A stretch of DNA of 64,000 nucleotides from Mojavia pulchra JT2-VF2 (GTDB taxonomy: Bacteria; Cyanobacteriota; Cyanobacteriia; Cyanobacteriales; Nostocaceae). Shown here piece after piece: positions 45,976 through 55,555 of this stretch. The stretch spans positions 1 through 64,000 of the forward strand of contig JAHHHN010000019.1 in the NCBI GenBank assembly GCA_019359325.1, given 5' to 3'. The notes beneath the pieces are model-generated. The model made no database searches, was not told where the DNA came from, and saw only the letters and a list, made by a program, of their open reading frames with translations. The first letter of the stretch is position 1. Every line of letters starts with the position of its first letter. The translations under genes were made by a program, and so were the position numbers.

Positions 45976-46569
45976 ATGTATTACACAAGTAGTATTCTAA
46001 AATCCTCTGTTACATCAAATAAATCTACTATTAATGAACAGTTACCCCAACGACTATTCCCTCGTAGGGAAGTAATGCCACCACGTAATGACGTACTGTG
46101 GCGTATTGAGCGTGGAGCAGTTCGTAGTTTAACTTGGAGTGAAGAGGGAACATTTATCACTTTAGGCTATTGGGGGCCAGGTGATATAATTGGATATCCT
46201 TTGTCTAGAGTCAAACCTTATCAAATTGAATGTTTGACGAGTGTGGAAGTGAGCATTTTACCACCTCAGCTTTGGTATCAAGATATCAATGCTTTGTTAT
46301 CCCACATTCAGCAATCTGAAGAGCTTTTAAGCATAGTACATCGTAAACCAACTTCGCTACGTTTGTGGCATTTTTTGGTTTGGTTAAGTGGAAAATTCGG
46401 TCGTGATGTAGAACAGGGTAGGCTGGTTGACATAACTCTCACCCATCAAGAAATTGCAGAAGTGTTAAATATAACAAGAGTAACTGTAACTCGTCTTCTC
46501 CAGCAATTTGAAGAAGAAGGAAGTCTTTTACGTTATAAACGCCTTATTATTCTTTATTTAGCGAATTAA
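45976..46569 (+). CDS. Crp-family transcriptional regulator, atypical sensor domain
   Basis: About 197 residues from the ATG at 45976; a TTG at 45952 gives eight more. The N-terminal beta roll (VLWRIERGAVRSLTW, LGYWGPGDIIGYPLS) is short and has no Arg-Ser-containing phosphate cassette, so cyclic-nucleotide binding is unlikely. The C-terminal winged helix is complete (LTHQEIAEVLNITRVTVTRLLQQFEEEG). It lies 160 bp upstream of an SLH-domain porin, which it may regulate. Confidence 0.82.
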   Translation: MYYTSSILKSSVTSNKSTINEQLPQRLFPRREVMPPRNDVLWRIERGAVRSLTWSEEGTFITLGYWGPGDIIGYPLSRVKPYQIECLTSVEVSILPPQLWYQDINALLSHIQQSEELLSIVHRKPTSLRLWHFLVWLSGKFGRDVEQGRLVDITLTHQEIAEVLNITRVTVTRLLQQFEEEGSLLRYKRLIILYLAN

Positions 46570-46729
46570 ATAACTATAAATTCATTTAAAATCATGGTAG
46601 TTGAATGGTAAATTAACAAGAGAATTTGGTATTATACTTACCAGATTAATAAGTAAATTCCTTAAAAATAAAATTTTTTGGGAATTATGCTTTGGAGTGA
46701 ATTAGTTAGGTGTGAGCGAGAGTAAGATT

Positions 46730-48307
46730 ATGAAAAAAGCATTCTGGGATCTTATCAAGGTCAGTCCAGTTATTGTTGCTGCGACCTTTTTTGCTAGTAA
46801 TAGCGCCTTGGCTGCTGAAGCCGAAGAACCGATAACTGCTGTTACCGAGTTGTCACAAGAATCTAACAGCATGGAACAAGTTACATCCGTTTCGCAATTT
46901 TCGGATGTGCAGCCTACAGATTGGGCATTCCAAGCTTTGCAATCTTTAGTTGAACGCTATGGCTGTATAGCAGGTTATCCCAATGGAACTTACCGGGGCA
47001 ACCGTGCTTTGACTCGTTACGAATTTGCCGCAGGTTTGAACGCTTGCTTAGATAGAGTTAACGAACTAATTGCGACAGCTACCGCTGACTTGGTAACTAA
47101 ACAAGACCTTGCTACCCTACAGCGTTTACAAGAAGAATTTTCTGCTGAATTAGCTACCCTACGGGGTCGTGTGGATTCTTTAGAAGCTCGTACTGCTGAA
47201 CTAGAAGCTAATCAATTCTCTACAACAACCAAGCTGTCTGGGGAAGTAATTTTCAACATATCTGAACCTTTCGGTGATACGAGAGTTGGCGGTGCTGACT
47301 TAGATGCCAACACTGTCTTTTCTGACCGGGTTCGTTTGAGCTTGCTTAGTAGCTTTACAGGTAAAGACCAATTACAAATCCGGTTGCAAGCAGCAAATAC
47401 ACTCTCCAACGCTGGTGTAACTGGTACAAACATGACCCGCTTGAGCTTTGATGGGGGCGTTAACAACAGCGTTGAAATTGATAAAATTAACTACGCTTTT
47501 AACCTGAGTGACGCAATACGTATCAAGGTTGACGCTAATAATGCTGAGTTATACGAGAACGTCAACACCTTTAACCCAGACTTTGCCAGTTCTGGTAGGG
47601 GTTCTATATCCCGCTATGGTCGTTTCAGCCCTATCTATCGCCAAGGTGCCGGTGGTGCTGGTGTGACTGTGACCTTCAATCCTAATCAAAGCCCTTTTAG
47701 CTTGAGTGCAGCTTATCTAGCTAGGACTGCTAGCAATCCTACTCCGACTAACGGGGTATTTGAAGGTGAAAATGCCATCTTTGGTCAGTTAACTTTCCAA
47801 CCTAGCAAAGCCTTTAACATCGGTCTAAGCTACGCCCGCACTTATCAACCTACTCCCAACCTCTTCCAAGCAACAGGTAGCGCATTTGCTAATAACCCCT
47901 TTGGTGGTGCGCGTACTGAAGCCAATCACTATGGTGTACAAGCTACCTTCCAACCCAGCCCTAAATTGGCTTTGAGTGGTTGGGTAGGCTACACCACTGC
48001 CGATGCCCTAACTGGTGCTGCAAGAGATGCAGAGTTTTTATACTGGGCTGCTTCGCTTGGTGTGCGAGACTTGGGTAGTAAAGGAAACGTTTTGGGTCTT
48101 CTGTTTGGTCAACCACCTAAAGTAACTGGTGGTACTGGTATTGCTACAGATCCCAGCACTTCTTATCATTTAGAAGGTCTCTACAAGGTGCAGGTATCGG
48201 ATAACATTCAAGTTACCCCTGGCTTGTTGGTGATTTTCAATCCAGAGCATAACGACATTAACGACACTATCTACGTTGGTACTCTCCGTACTACCTTCAC
48301 TTTCTAA
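46730..48307 (+). CDS. SLH-domain outer-membrane porin
   Basis: About 525 residues: a signal peptide (MKKAFWDLIKVSPVIVAATFF..ALA), then an SLH domain (FSDVQPTDWAFQALQSL, GYPNGTYRGNRALTRYEFAAGLNA), a coiled-coil linker (LATLQRLQEEFSAELATLRGRVDSLEARTAELE), and an OprB-like beta barrel ending in aromatic Phe (TLRTTFTF). This is the cyanobacterial SomA/iron-uptake-porin type, tethered to pyruvylated wall polysaccharide by the SLH domain. A GTG at 46712 is an alternative start six codons upstream. Confidence 0.94.
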   Translation: MKKAFWDLIKVSPVIVAATFFASNSALAAEAEEPITAVTELSQESNSMEQVTSVSQFSDVQPTDWAFQALQSLVERYGCIAGYPNGTYRGNRALTRYEFAAGLNACLDRVNELIATATADLVTKQDLATLQRLQEEFSAELATLRGRVDSLEARTAELEANQFSTTTKLSGEVIFNISEPFGDTRVGGADLDANTVFSDRVRLSLLSSFTGKDQLQIRLQAANTLSNAGVTGTNMTRLSFDGGVNNSVEIDKINYAFNLSDAIRIKVDANNAELYENVNTFNPDFASSGRGSISRYGRFSPIYRQGAGGAGVTVTFNPNQSPFSLSAAYLARTASNPTPTNGVFEGENAIFGQLTFQPSKAFNIGLSYARTYQPTPNLFQATGSAFANNPFGGARTEANHYGVQATFQPSPKLALSGWVGYTTADALTGAARDAEFLYWAASLGVRDLGSKGNVLGLLFGQPPKVTGGTGIATDPSTSYHLEGLYKVQVSDNIQVTPGLLVIFNPEHNDINDTIYVGTLRTTFTF

Positions 48308-48360
48308 AATGCATACTAAGTTAGTAGTGCTACTACTAACTTGTTAGTCACAATATGAAT

Positions 48361-48397
48361 CAGCAAAAGCCCGTTCTTATAGACCGGGCTTTTGCTG
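48361..48397. terminator. Bidirectional terminator after the porin
   Basis: A perfect 13-bp stem CAGCAAAAGCCCG / CGGGCTTTTGCTG with an 11-nt loop. A second perfect 10-bp hairpin (AGTTAGTAGT-GCT-ACTACTAACT) is just upstream at 48319-48341. Together they separate the plus-strand porin from the minus-strand zinc-ribbon gene. Confidence 0.85.
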
Positions 48398-48409
48398 ACG
48401 CAAAAAAGG

Positions 48410-48670
48410 CTATGTAGGATTACAATCTTGCTGGGTGGACAGATCCGTTGGAGGGCGATCGCTACTCCAAGCCCACCATGCACAACCACAGTGGCAATTG
48501 TAAAATTCTTGCCATTTACGGCGATATTCTTCTGTAGTTACAGGCGATCGCCGATTTATCCAAACTTGTAAAGCTTCTAGGCTACTGGCATTGCAGCTAG
48601 GACAGCAAAACTTATAAGCATGAATTGCCTGATTCGTCCATTCAGGTGGGAAGGGAGCAAAAGCGTCCAT
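48410..48670 (-). CDS. Small Cys-rich (zinc-ribbon-like) protein
   Basis: An 86-residue protein with CCPSCN at residues ~22-27 and CHCGC near residue 60 (YNCHCGCAWWAW). The pattern is a zinc-ribbon-like pair of Cys knuckles with a conserved Trp/Tyr-rich tail. It looks like a conserved cyanobacterial small protein; function unknown. It lies convergent with the porin, behind a strong terminator. Confidence 0.75.
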   Translation of the reverse strand: MDAFAPFPPEWTNQAIHAYKFCCPSCNASSLEALQVWINRRSPVTTEEYRRKWQEFYNCHCGCAWWAWSSDRPPTDLSTQQDCNPT

Positions 48671-48952
48671 GTAGTTAAAATTTTAGTCTTAATGGTTATC
48701 CAAAACTTTAACGTTTTGAACTTGTAGCCAAACGGGTGGATACTATAGAATCCGGTCACACTATATACTTGCTTAACCAGTATTCTGATGGCTTGGTCTA
48801 TCTCTTTTACAAGTCTTAATTTGCAGAGGTTTTCACTTAAATTACCCTCATCTTCAAAGTTTGTGACAATTTCGCACAAATCAAAAGGTAGCATGAAAAC
48901 TTTATCTTTTGCATAATTAATTACTATGCTTATGATGGCTAATAGCTAAATT

Positions 48953-49558
48953 ATGGAGCCAAACGTTGAAATCCGCCGTCTGTTAGATGTAATGCCTGCT
49001 TCGGGACGAATGACGGCAAAAATCGTCAGTAAGCCTGAACAAGCAAAGGTAATTGATGCTTCATTTCCGCTACCCTGGAGTCACGAGCGACCTATATATA
49101 TTAATTTCGATTTATGGTTCCGCCTGACAAAACCACAACGAGACTTGCTGCTGTTGCAAATGGTTAGCTGGTTGATAGGGGTGAAGTGGTTCAAACCAGA
49201 CATTTATCAAGGTGTGGTATTGCTGGGGTTGTTGGGTGGATTAATAGAGTCAACGCAGTCTGATGTAGTGGGTGTAGTAATAGGTGCAGGATTAAGTGCG
49301 ATCGCATTAGTTCGCATCTGGCGCACCAACAAATCTCAAGATGTAGAATTAAATGCCGATGCAGCCGCAATTAGAATCGCGCAGCGACGGGGTTACTCAG
49401 AAGCTGAAGCCGCCCAACATCTATTATCCGCAATTGAGGCGACAGCAAAAATTGAAGGACGTTCTAGTTTAAATTTTATCGAGTTGATTCGTTGCCAAAA
49501 CTTACGGGCGATCGCTGGTTTGTCACCAGTGGGTGTACCGGAAAATTACAGACATTAG
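48953..49558 (+). CDS. DUF3318 membrane-associated protein
   Basis: A 201-residue protein with a soluble N-terminus (LLDVMPASGRMTAKIV, INFDLWFRLTKPQRDLLLLQMVSWLIG) and one or two hydrophobic segments (VVLLGLLGGLI, VVGVVIGAGLSAIALVRIW). A helical C-terminus (DAAAIRIAQRRGYSEAEAAQHLLSAIEA) follows. It fits DUF3318, a cyanobacterial family of unknown function. Divergent from the zinc-ribbon gene. Confidence 0.78.
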   Translation: MEPNVEIRRLLDVMPASGRMTAKIVSKPEQAKVIDASFPLPWSHERPIYINFDLWFRLTKPQRDLLLLQMVSWLIGVKWFKPDIYQGVVLLGLLGGLIESTQSDVVGVVIGAGLSAIALVRIWRTNKSQDVELNADAAAIRIAQRRGYSEAEAAQHLLSAIEATAKIEGRSSLNFIELIRCQNLRAIAGLSPVGVPENYRH

Positions 49559-49691
49559 CAGAAAATTGGCAATTTTGGCGCAGATAAATTAATTTAGGCA
49601 TACTGACTGTAATACCTGAGAAGGTGGCATGAAAGCTAAAATGTAGACAACATTAACTCCATAGCCCTCAGACCTCGCAAAAAATCATACT

Positions 49692-51353
49692 CTAGTTTCT
49701 AGAAGGTGTGTAAAGCCTTAAAGTAAAGTTATCCAGAGACATTGTGCCAGATAAATTTTGCGTATTTATTAGCTGAAACTGAGACGATATAACTTGCTGA
49801 ATTTTCTGTTTTTCCTTTTCTATTTCCGATTCTGTTTCCAAACGTGACCACACAGGATCACTACTGTCTAACCAGAGTAGGCGAGGATACTGCCCAGCTT
49901 CATTTATTAAGACTTTTTCTAAAGAAGTTGCCAGATTTGCAGGCTTGTCAGCTAGTAGCCTAACAGGAGCTTTCGAGGGAATATAATAAGCTAAACGCAT
50001 AACATGACCCCAAGCTTTGGAATTCAGAGCAATTAAGGTTGGCTGATTTACATCTTGTAAAATTAAATCGGCAACTGAATGGAAAACTGAGCGTTGCCGT
50101 AGACTAAAATCACTAATACTAATAGTGAGATACAAAAGCAATAAACCAGTTGCTACAGGTGTACGCCATTGCACAGAGACCGCTCGTTCTACCCATAAAG
50201 CCAGCAATAATAAACAGCCGGGGAGAATAATGATCATAGTCCTTCCCCAGCCAAACCCCAAGGTAAATTTTTGAGTCGCAATATCTACTCCTAAGGCTAG
50301 TAACAAGGGCACAATTCCTAATATTAAAGCTACTCCTAAGTTTGTTTGCTCACCTTTTTGCCAAAGGCTGATACTACAAGTCAAAAGTAGTAAAATTACC
50401 AAGCAACCTGCTGTGGCCACGCTCAGGGAAGGTAAACTGGTTACCCAATCTCCTAGAAGTAAATTAGTACCCAAAGTTTGAGCAATATCCTGTAAGTGAT
50501 GTAACCATGCAAACCCAACTTCTTTTGCTGCACCAAAACGTTTTAAATCAGCATTACGAAGCTGCTTGATGGTTCCCCATAGCATCCAAGGAATGGTTAA
50601 TAAAACTCCTGCCCCCAAACGTAATCCGTGCTGCCACCAATTCTGCCGATCAAGGTAAACTACTAAGACTGCTAAAACAACCACCCAATAAACATATAAA
50701 TAAAAGGTCAGTAGGCCAGCAGCAGTAGAGCCGATCAAAAGACTATTCCATAGCAATTGGCTGCGAAGATTTTTGGTACTTTGAGTATTCTGCTGATAAA
50801 TTAGATGCAGCAGTGCCCATGCACTTAGTGTTACCCACAAAACTAGGGGAGCATACATCCGAATATTGAGAGAGTGGAATAAATAAAACGGATTAATTCC
50901 TATTAGTGCAGCCAGGAGTAGTCCGCCACGATGTCCTATGAAAACCCTACCTAACCCATAGGCGCTGCCTATAGCGGCAATACTGAATAATGTATTTAGG
51001 CTCCGCATTGCTGCTTCGCTGTTACCGAAAAGACGCAGCCAGAAATGTTGACTCAAAAAAAATAGTGGTGGATGAGGTTCTCCTCCTAATAGACTCCGAA
51101 TTAGCTGAATAAAGGTTGAGAAAACCTCGCGCAAACCTGCCTCAATTGGTAAGCTCAACAAGGATGTGTATTCTGCCAATACAGCTGGTGTATCGCCAGG
51201 GGTTTGGTAAGCACCCTTTTGTCCGCTAGAAAGAAGTAGTGATAAAACTTCGTCATACCACAACTCCCGGTTTCCTAAATTCAACATTCTTAGCACTATT
51301 GCGATCGCAATAACAATTAGCGCTAATTTTTCTACAGAAAAAAGCTTTTTCAT
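49692..51353 (-). CDS. GT39-like membrane glycosyltransferase
   Basis: About 553 residues with ~10 hydrophobic segments. The first luminal loop contains NRELWYDEVLSLLL, the acidic ArnT/PMT-type motif, and a later loop contains GEPHPPLFFLSQHFWLRLFG. This is the GT-C/dolichyl-phosphate-mannosyl-transferase pattern (family knowledge). A soluble C-terminal part follows. It probably transfers a sugar from a polyprenyl-phosphate donor on the outer face of the cytoplasmic membrane. The ATG at 51353 starts MKKLFSVEKL and is preferred over the start ten codons upstream. Confidence 0.85.
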   Translation of the reverse strand: MKKLFSVEKLALIVIAIAIVLRMLNLGNRELWYDEVLSLLLSSGQKGAYQTPGDTPAVLAEYTSLLSLPIEAGLREVFSTFIQLIRSLLGGEPHPPLFFLSQHFWLRLFGNSEAAMRSLNTLFSIAAIGSAYGLGRVFIGHRGGLLLAALIGINPFYLFHSLNIRMYAPLVLWVTLSAWALLHLIYQQNTQSTKNLRSQLLWNSLLIGSTAAGLLTFYLYVYWVVVLAVLVVYLDRQNWWQHGLRLGAGVLLTIPWMLWGTIKQLRNADLKRFGAAKEVGFAWLHHLQDIAQTLGTNLLLGDWVTSLPSLSVATAGCLVILLLLTCSISLWQKGEQTNLGVALILGIVPLLLALGVDIATQKFTLGFGWGRTMIIILPGCLLLLALWVERAVSVQWRTPVATGLLLLYLTISISDFSLRQRSVFHSVADLILQDVNQPTLIALNSKAWGHVMRLAYYIPSKAPVRLLADKPANLATSLEKVLINEAGQYPRLLWLDSSDPVWSRLETESEIEKEKQKIQQVISSQFQLINTQNLSGTMSLDNFTLRLYTPSRN

Positions 51354-51383
51354 GTTAGTGATTAGTAAGCTTGGATTAATCAA

Positions 51384-51877
51384 TCAGTTGGCTGGGATAA
51401 CAGTTTTGCGATTCAATAAATAATATTTTTATTTTTTATTGGAATTTTGATAATTAATAAAAAACTGGTAAATTCTTATTAGCGAACTCCATTTATTTTG
51501 TTTAAATAATCTCAATTATTAAAGCTTTATACTATGGAAGGATAATTGTAATTTTTTATTTACGCAAAATCATTGTAATTAGTTATTGATAAGCTGGCAT
51601 AAGTTTACCAGTTAAACTTATGCCAGCTTATAAAATATAGTTAGCAATGACTAGGTAAGATATACGTATTTTTTTGAAACTGTGAAATTTGGTATTAATA
51701 ATAAAATTTAAAAAGAACTATATTATGTAGTAAAATAAAAATATATTTTCTATAATCAAAATTCTTCTAAAGTTGTCCAATAAACGCTGTTGCGTCTGCG
51801 ATGCGTGTCTAGGATTTTAGCCTCATCAAGATTTCCTGGCAAAATAGTAGGAGTAACCTGGTTGTCACTGATGCGCT
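51384..51877. other. AT-rich intergenic region before cofH
   Basis: 494 bp, very AT-rich, between divergent genes. It includes an imperfect inverted repeat around GCTGGCATAAGTTTACC / AACTTATGCCAGC (51592-51629), which may be a bidirectional hairpin or regulatory dyad. No gene seen. Confidence 0.45.
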
Positions 51878-53011
51878 GTGAAGCATAAAACTGTTGATGG
51901 TATTCTTGACCGTGCTCTGATGGGGTACGATATATCTCTCGCAGAGGGATTGGTATTATTAAAGCAAACAGACCCAGAGGCGATCGCTGCCATTCGGATG
52001 ACAGCTGATAAACTCCGCCACACTCAAGCTAGTGATACGGTAACTTACGTAATTAACCGTAATATTAACTTTACTAATATCTGTGAGCAGCACTGTAGTT
52101 TTTGTGCATTTCGTCGGGATGATGGTGATGTAGGTGCTTACTGGTTAGATTGGGCACAAATTTTGGAAAAGGCGACAGATGGAGTGCGGCGGGGAGCAAC
52201 GGAAATCTGTATGCAGGGGGGATTGAATCCACAGGCGAAAATCAACGATAAATCTTTGCCTTATTATCTCAAGCTGGTGGAAACCATCAAGCAGGAATTT
52301 CCCCAAGTACACTTACACGCATTCTCTCCTCAGGAAGTGCAATTTATCGCCAGAGTGGATGGACTTGAGTATGCTGATGTCATTGCGGCATTACAAGATG
52401 CTGGTGTAGGCTCAATGCCAGGAACAGCCGCTGAGGTGTTAGATGATGAAGTGCGGCGGGTACTGTGTCCAGAGAAGATTGACACAGCCACTTGGCTAGA
52501 AATTGTTAGTACAGCCCACAAATTAGGCTTGCATACTACTAGCACGATGCTATCAGGGCATATTGAAACACCAGAACAGCAAATAGGACATTTAGAAAAA
52601 TTGCGATCGCTCCAACAAACTGCCATCAATCAAGGATATCCAGCGAAAATTACCGAGTTCATTGTATTGCCATTTGTTGGGCAAGAAGCTCCTAAACCCT
52701 TACGTCGTCGTGTGGGGCGCGATCAACCAATTTTAAATGATGCCCTACTACTGGGTGCTGTGGCGCGGATTTTCTTAGGTAATTGGATTCCTAATCATCA
52801 GCCGAGTTGGGTAAAACTGGGGCTTGCTGGCGCTAAGGAAGCTTTAGTTTGGGGCTGTAACGATATTGGTGGCACATTGATGGAAGAGCATATTACTACA
52901 ATGGCTGGTGCTGTGGGTGGTACATGCATGGAAGTAGAAACTTTACAAATGGCGATCGCTTCTATAGGAAGACCTTACCAGCAAAGAGATACTCTGTATC
53001 AGAAAGTATGA
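51878..53011 (+). CDS. cofH: FO synthase subunit CofH
   Basis: A 377-residue radical-SAM enzyme that transfers hydroxybenzyl from tyrosine in FO (8-hydroxy-5-deazaflavin) synthesis. It has the CxxxCxxC cluster in [17 protein letters not shown], then [23 protein letters not shown] and [17 protein letters not shown], and [14 protein letters not shown] near the C-terminus. FO in cyanobacteria serves as a photolyase antenna (known). CofG is not in the window. Start is GTG at 51878; a stop in frame just upstream limits the choice. Confidence 0.93.
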   Translation: MKHKTVDGILDRALMGYDISLAEGLVLLKQTDPEAIAAIRMTADKLRHTQASDTVTYVINRNINFTNICEQHCSFCAFRRDDGDVGAYWLDWAQILEKATDGVRRGATEICMQGGLNPQAKINDKSLPYYLKLVETIKQEFPQVHLHAFSPQEVQFIARVDGLEYADVIAALQDAGVGSMPGTAAEVLDDEVRRVLCPEKIDTATWLEIVSTAHKLGLHTTSTMLSGHIETPEQQIGHLEKLRSLQQTAINQGYPAKITEFIVLPFVGQEAPKPLRRRVGRDQPILNDALLLGAVARIFLGNWIPNHQPSWVKLGLAGAKEALVWGCNDIGGTLMEEHITTMAGAVGGTCMEVETLQMAIASIGRPYQQRDTLYQKV

Positions 53012-53132
53012 ACCATAAACTAAGAGAAAAATTCCCTAATCATCCTTGATCCTTCATCCTTACTCCTGATCCCCAGGATACCAATCCAAGATACGATGGA
53101 CGTTGATTTATGCGTTGTTTCACTAAATGCTT

Positions 53133-53528
53133 ATGAAGCGCTATTGGTCGCGTCTGCTTGCCCTAGTTTTAGTTGTATCCATCAGCTTAATGGGCTGTTC
53201 TAGTCCGGATAGTTTGACAGGGGATTATCGTCAGGACACCTTAGCTGTAGTCCAGATTATGAGAAATGTCCTAGAGTTATCACAAGATTCACCAAACAAG
53301 GCAGCAATTCAAGCAGAAGCGCGTCAAAAAATTAACGACTTTTCAGCTCGCTACCAACGAGCTAACTCTGTTTCTGGTCTTAGCTCGTTTACCACTATGC
53401 GAACAGCTCTAAATTCCCTAGCCGGACACTACAGTTCTTACCCAAATCGTCCTGTACCACAAAAACTTAAAAATCGCCTAGAACAAGAGTTCAATCAAGT
53501 AGAGGCAGCGCTAAAGCGTGGTTCTTAA
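53133..53528 (+). CDS. psb27: Photosystem II assembly lipoprotein Psb27
   Basis: About 131 residues with a lipoprotein signal ending in SLMGC (lipidated Cys). A mature four-helix bundle contains GDYRQDTLAVVQIMRNVLEL, ARQKINDFSARYQR and MRTALNSLAGHYSSYPNRPVPQKLKNRLEQEF. This matches Psb27, which binds CP43 on the thylakoid lumen side during PSII assembly and repair. The ATG at 53133 (MKRYW) is preferred over the one six bases upstream. Confidence 0.95.
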   Translation: MKRYWSRLLALVLVVSISLMGCSSPDSLTGDYRQDTLAVVQIMRNVLELSQDSPNKAAIQAEARQKINDFSARYQRANSVSGLSSFTTMRTALNSLAGHYSSYPNRPVPQKLKNRLEQEFNQVEAALKRGS

Positions 53529-53543
53529 CTATCCGCGCAGCTA

Positions 53544-53574
53544 AGTCAAGAGTCTAAACTTGAGACTCTTGACT
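53544..53574 (+). terminator. Hairpin after psb27
   Basis: A perfect 12-bp stem AGTCAAGAGTCT / AGACTCTTGACT with a 7-nt loop, 15 bp after the psb27 stop. It lacks a clear T tract, so it may be a transcript-stabilising hairpin. A second, T-tailed hairpin is at 53721-53771. Confidence 0.6.
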
Positions 53575-53720
53575 ACTTGGTCGAGTATGTTTGAATCAGT
53601 TAAATAGTTTTTGAATTTGAATTTTGAATTACATATAATATCCCAGAGTATTGTCATTGACGACAAATCAAGCAACTCAAAATTGAGACGAACTTAACTC
53701 AATAAAAAATGTGGCAACAG

Positions 53721-53771
53721 AAATAGGGGTTTAGGAGTCTTTCAAAACTAGGCTCCAAAACCCCTATTTTT
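53721..53771 (+). terminator. Rho-independent terminator downstream of psb27
   Basis: A long imperfect stem AAATAGGGGTTTAGGAG / CTCCAAAACCCCTATTT with a T-run (CCTATTTTTA) on the plus strand. It ends psb27 transcription before the GHL10 gene. The remaining 53772-53976 sequence shows no gene. Confidence 0.75.
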
Positions 53772-53976
53772 ACAATATAGAATTTGATACACATTGCCCT
53801 AAGTCGTTTGATTTGGGGTTTATGATTATACCTCTTACACAAGTGTCTTTTACAAGGGATAGGCAAAGGATTATAGGAGAAAGGAAAAAGCAGAATTATA
53901 TTGCTTTTACCCTTGACCTTTAACTTTTACCTGATTTTTCCCAGAAGTCTATTGTTTTGTTCATCTACTTTTAAGT

Positions 53977-55476
53977 ATGTCTAACCGTTCCTTAAACGTT
54001 GCAAAATCAATGTTATTTTGGCGACGCCTATTCGCTGTCGTTTTCAGTAGTAGTCTGTTAATTCCCAGTTTTGGTAACCAACCAGCAGAGGCACAAGTAA
54101 CGGAATATTGCCAATTATCACCAACAGTTGCAAATGAAAAAGAAAAGTTACGCCTTTCAGCACTAAGAGGCAATAAAGATGCCCAGAAGCGCTACCAACA
54201 GATGTTAAAACAACACGCACAAGAAATACAGCAATGCCGTAGTCGCACTTGGCCACAAACTCAGGCACTGTGGTTGCGTTTGTATCCCTGCGATATTCAG
54301 CCCGGAGTGCTGGATAAAATTATGGATCGAATTGTCAACCGTGGTTATAACCAAGTTTATTTGGAAGTATTTTATGACGGACAGGTACTTTTGCCAGCAG
54401 CCGCCAACCCCACAATTTGGCCTTCTGTGATTCGTACCCCAGGGGCAGAAAAAGTGGATTTACTAGCCACTGCAATTCAAAAAGGGCGACAACGCGGTTT
54501 AAAAGTCTATGCCTGGATGTTCACTATCAATTTCGGCTATACCTACGCCCAACGTCGAGATAGAGAAGATGCGATCGCCCGTAATGGCAAAGGTCAGACG
54601 AGCTTATATGTTGTAGATAACAGTCCTCAAGTATTTATTGACCCCTACAATTTGCAAGCAAAACGCGACTATTACCAAATGGTACAAGAGGTGTTGCGCC
54701 GTCGGCCAGATGGGCTGCTATTTGACTATGTGCGCTATCCACGACAAACAGGAAGTAATTCTGTCGCTACCAAAGTCACAGATTTATGGTTATATAGTTC
54801 AGCAACTCAACAAGCTTTATTTCAACGAGCGCAAAATAACAAAGGATTGGACTTGATTCGCCGCTTTTTGGGTAAGGGATATATAACCGCAGGAGATATT
54901 GCTGAAGTAGATCAACTTTATCCTCAGGAAGGAGAACCCCTTTGGCAAGGTCGTACTTTAGCGCCACAGCAAAAGTCCATCCTGACTCCCACCGATAGAC
55001 AACCGCTTTTGCAATGGGATTTGTGGCTGCTCTGCGTTGCCCATGCGATGCAAGGTATCGTGGATTTTGTAGCCTTAGCGACTCTCCCAGTAAAGCAGCA
55101 AAAGATTCCCGCAGGAGTGGTGTTTTTCTCAGATGGTAACCAAACATTAGGACAAGGTTATGATTCTCGCTTACAACCTTGGGATAGGTTCCCTAGTTCG
55201 TTACAATGGCATCCAATGGCTTATGGGGCTTGCGGTAACGCCAGTTGTATTGTGACGCAAGTACAACGGGTTTTGAGCATGGCGCAACCAGGTACACAAG
55301 TGATTCCAGCTCTAGCGGGTAAGTGGGGAGCATCGATCAGCAATCGTCCATCCCTAGAAGCACAAATGCAGGCACTCCGCCAATTTTCTCCTCAGCTGAA
55401 GGGAGTGAGCCATTTTGCTTATTCTTGGCAATACCCTCAGGATGATAGCGATCGCAAATTCTGTCGGAATCAATGA
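53977..55476 (+). CDS. GHL10-type glycosyl-hydrolase-like protein
   Basis: A 499-residue exported protein: signal peptide (LFAVVFSSSLLIPSFG), then a (beta/alpha)8 GHL10 (DUF187-like) domain beginning ALWLRLYPCDIQPGVLDKIMDRI. It has GYNQVYLEVFYDGQ, GLKVYAWMFTINFGY, NPYNLQAKRDYY-like ribs (seen as DPYNLQAKRDYYQMVQEVL), and a conserved Asp in GLLFDYVRYPRQ, the expected acidic position in the family. Members are predicted glycosidases acting on extracellular polymers; the substrate is unknown. Confidence 0.85.
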   Translation: MSNRSLNVAKSMLFWRRLFAVVFSSSLLIPSFGNQPAEAQVTEYCQLSPTVANEKEKLRLSALRGNKDAQKRYQQMLKQHAQEIQQCRSRTWPQTQALWLRLYPCDIQPGVLDKIMDRIVNRGYNQVYLEVFYDGQVLLPAAANPTIWPSVIRTPGAEKVDLLATAIQKGRQRGLKVYAWMFTINFGYTYAQRRDREDAIARNGKGQTSLYVVDNSPQVFIDPYNLQAKRDYYQMVQEVLRRRPDGLLFDYVRYPRQTGSNSVATKVTDLWLYSSATQQALFQRAQNNKGLDLIRRFLGKGYITAGDIAEVDQLYPQEGEPLWQGRTLAPQQKSILTPTDRQPLLQWDLWLLCVAHAMQGIVDFVALATLPVKQQKIPAGVVFFSDGNQTLGQGYDSRLQPWDRFPSSLQWHPMAYGACGNASCIVTQVQRVLSMAQPGTQVIPALAGKWGASISNRPSLEAQMQALRQFSPQLKGVSHFAYSWQYPQDDSDRKFCRNQ

Positions 55477-55555
55477 TTACCAGGATTGATTATACAAGTA
55501 GGGGGAGAATCTTGCTTAGTTGTCTACCTCCCCTTTGTTTGTAGGAGTGATTGCC

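Noticed and set aside
48577-48894. 105-residue minus-strand frame overlapping the zinc-ribbon gene
   Set aside because: Overlaps the better-supported Cys-rich gene out of frame, and its tail is a shadow; the first ~45 residues look faintly protein-like but are not enough.
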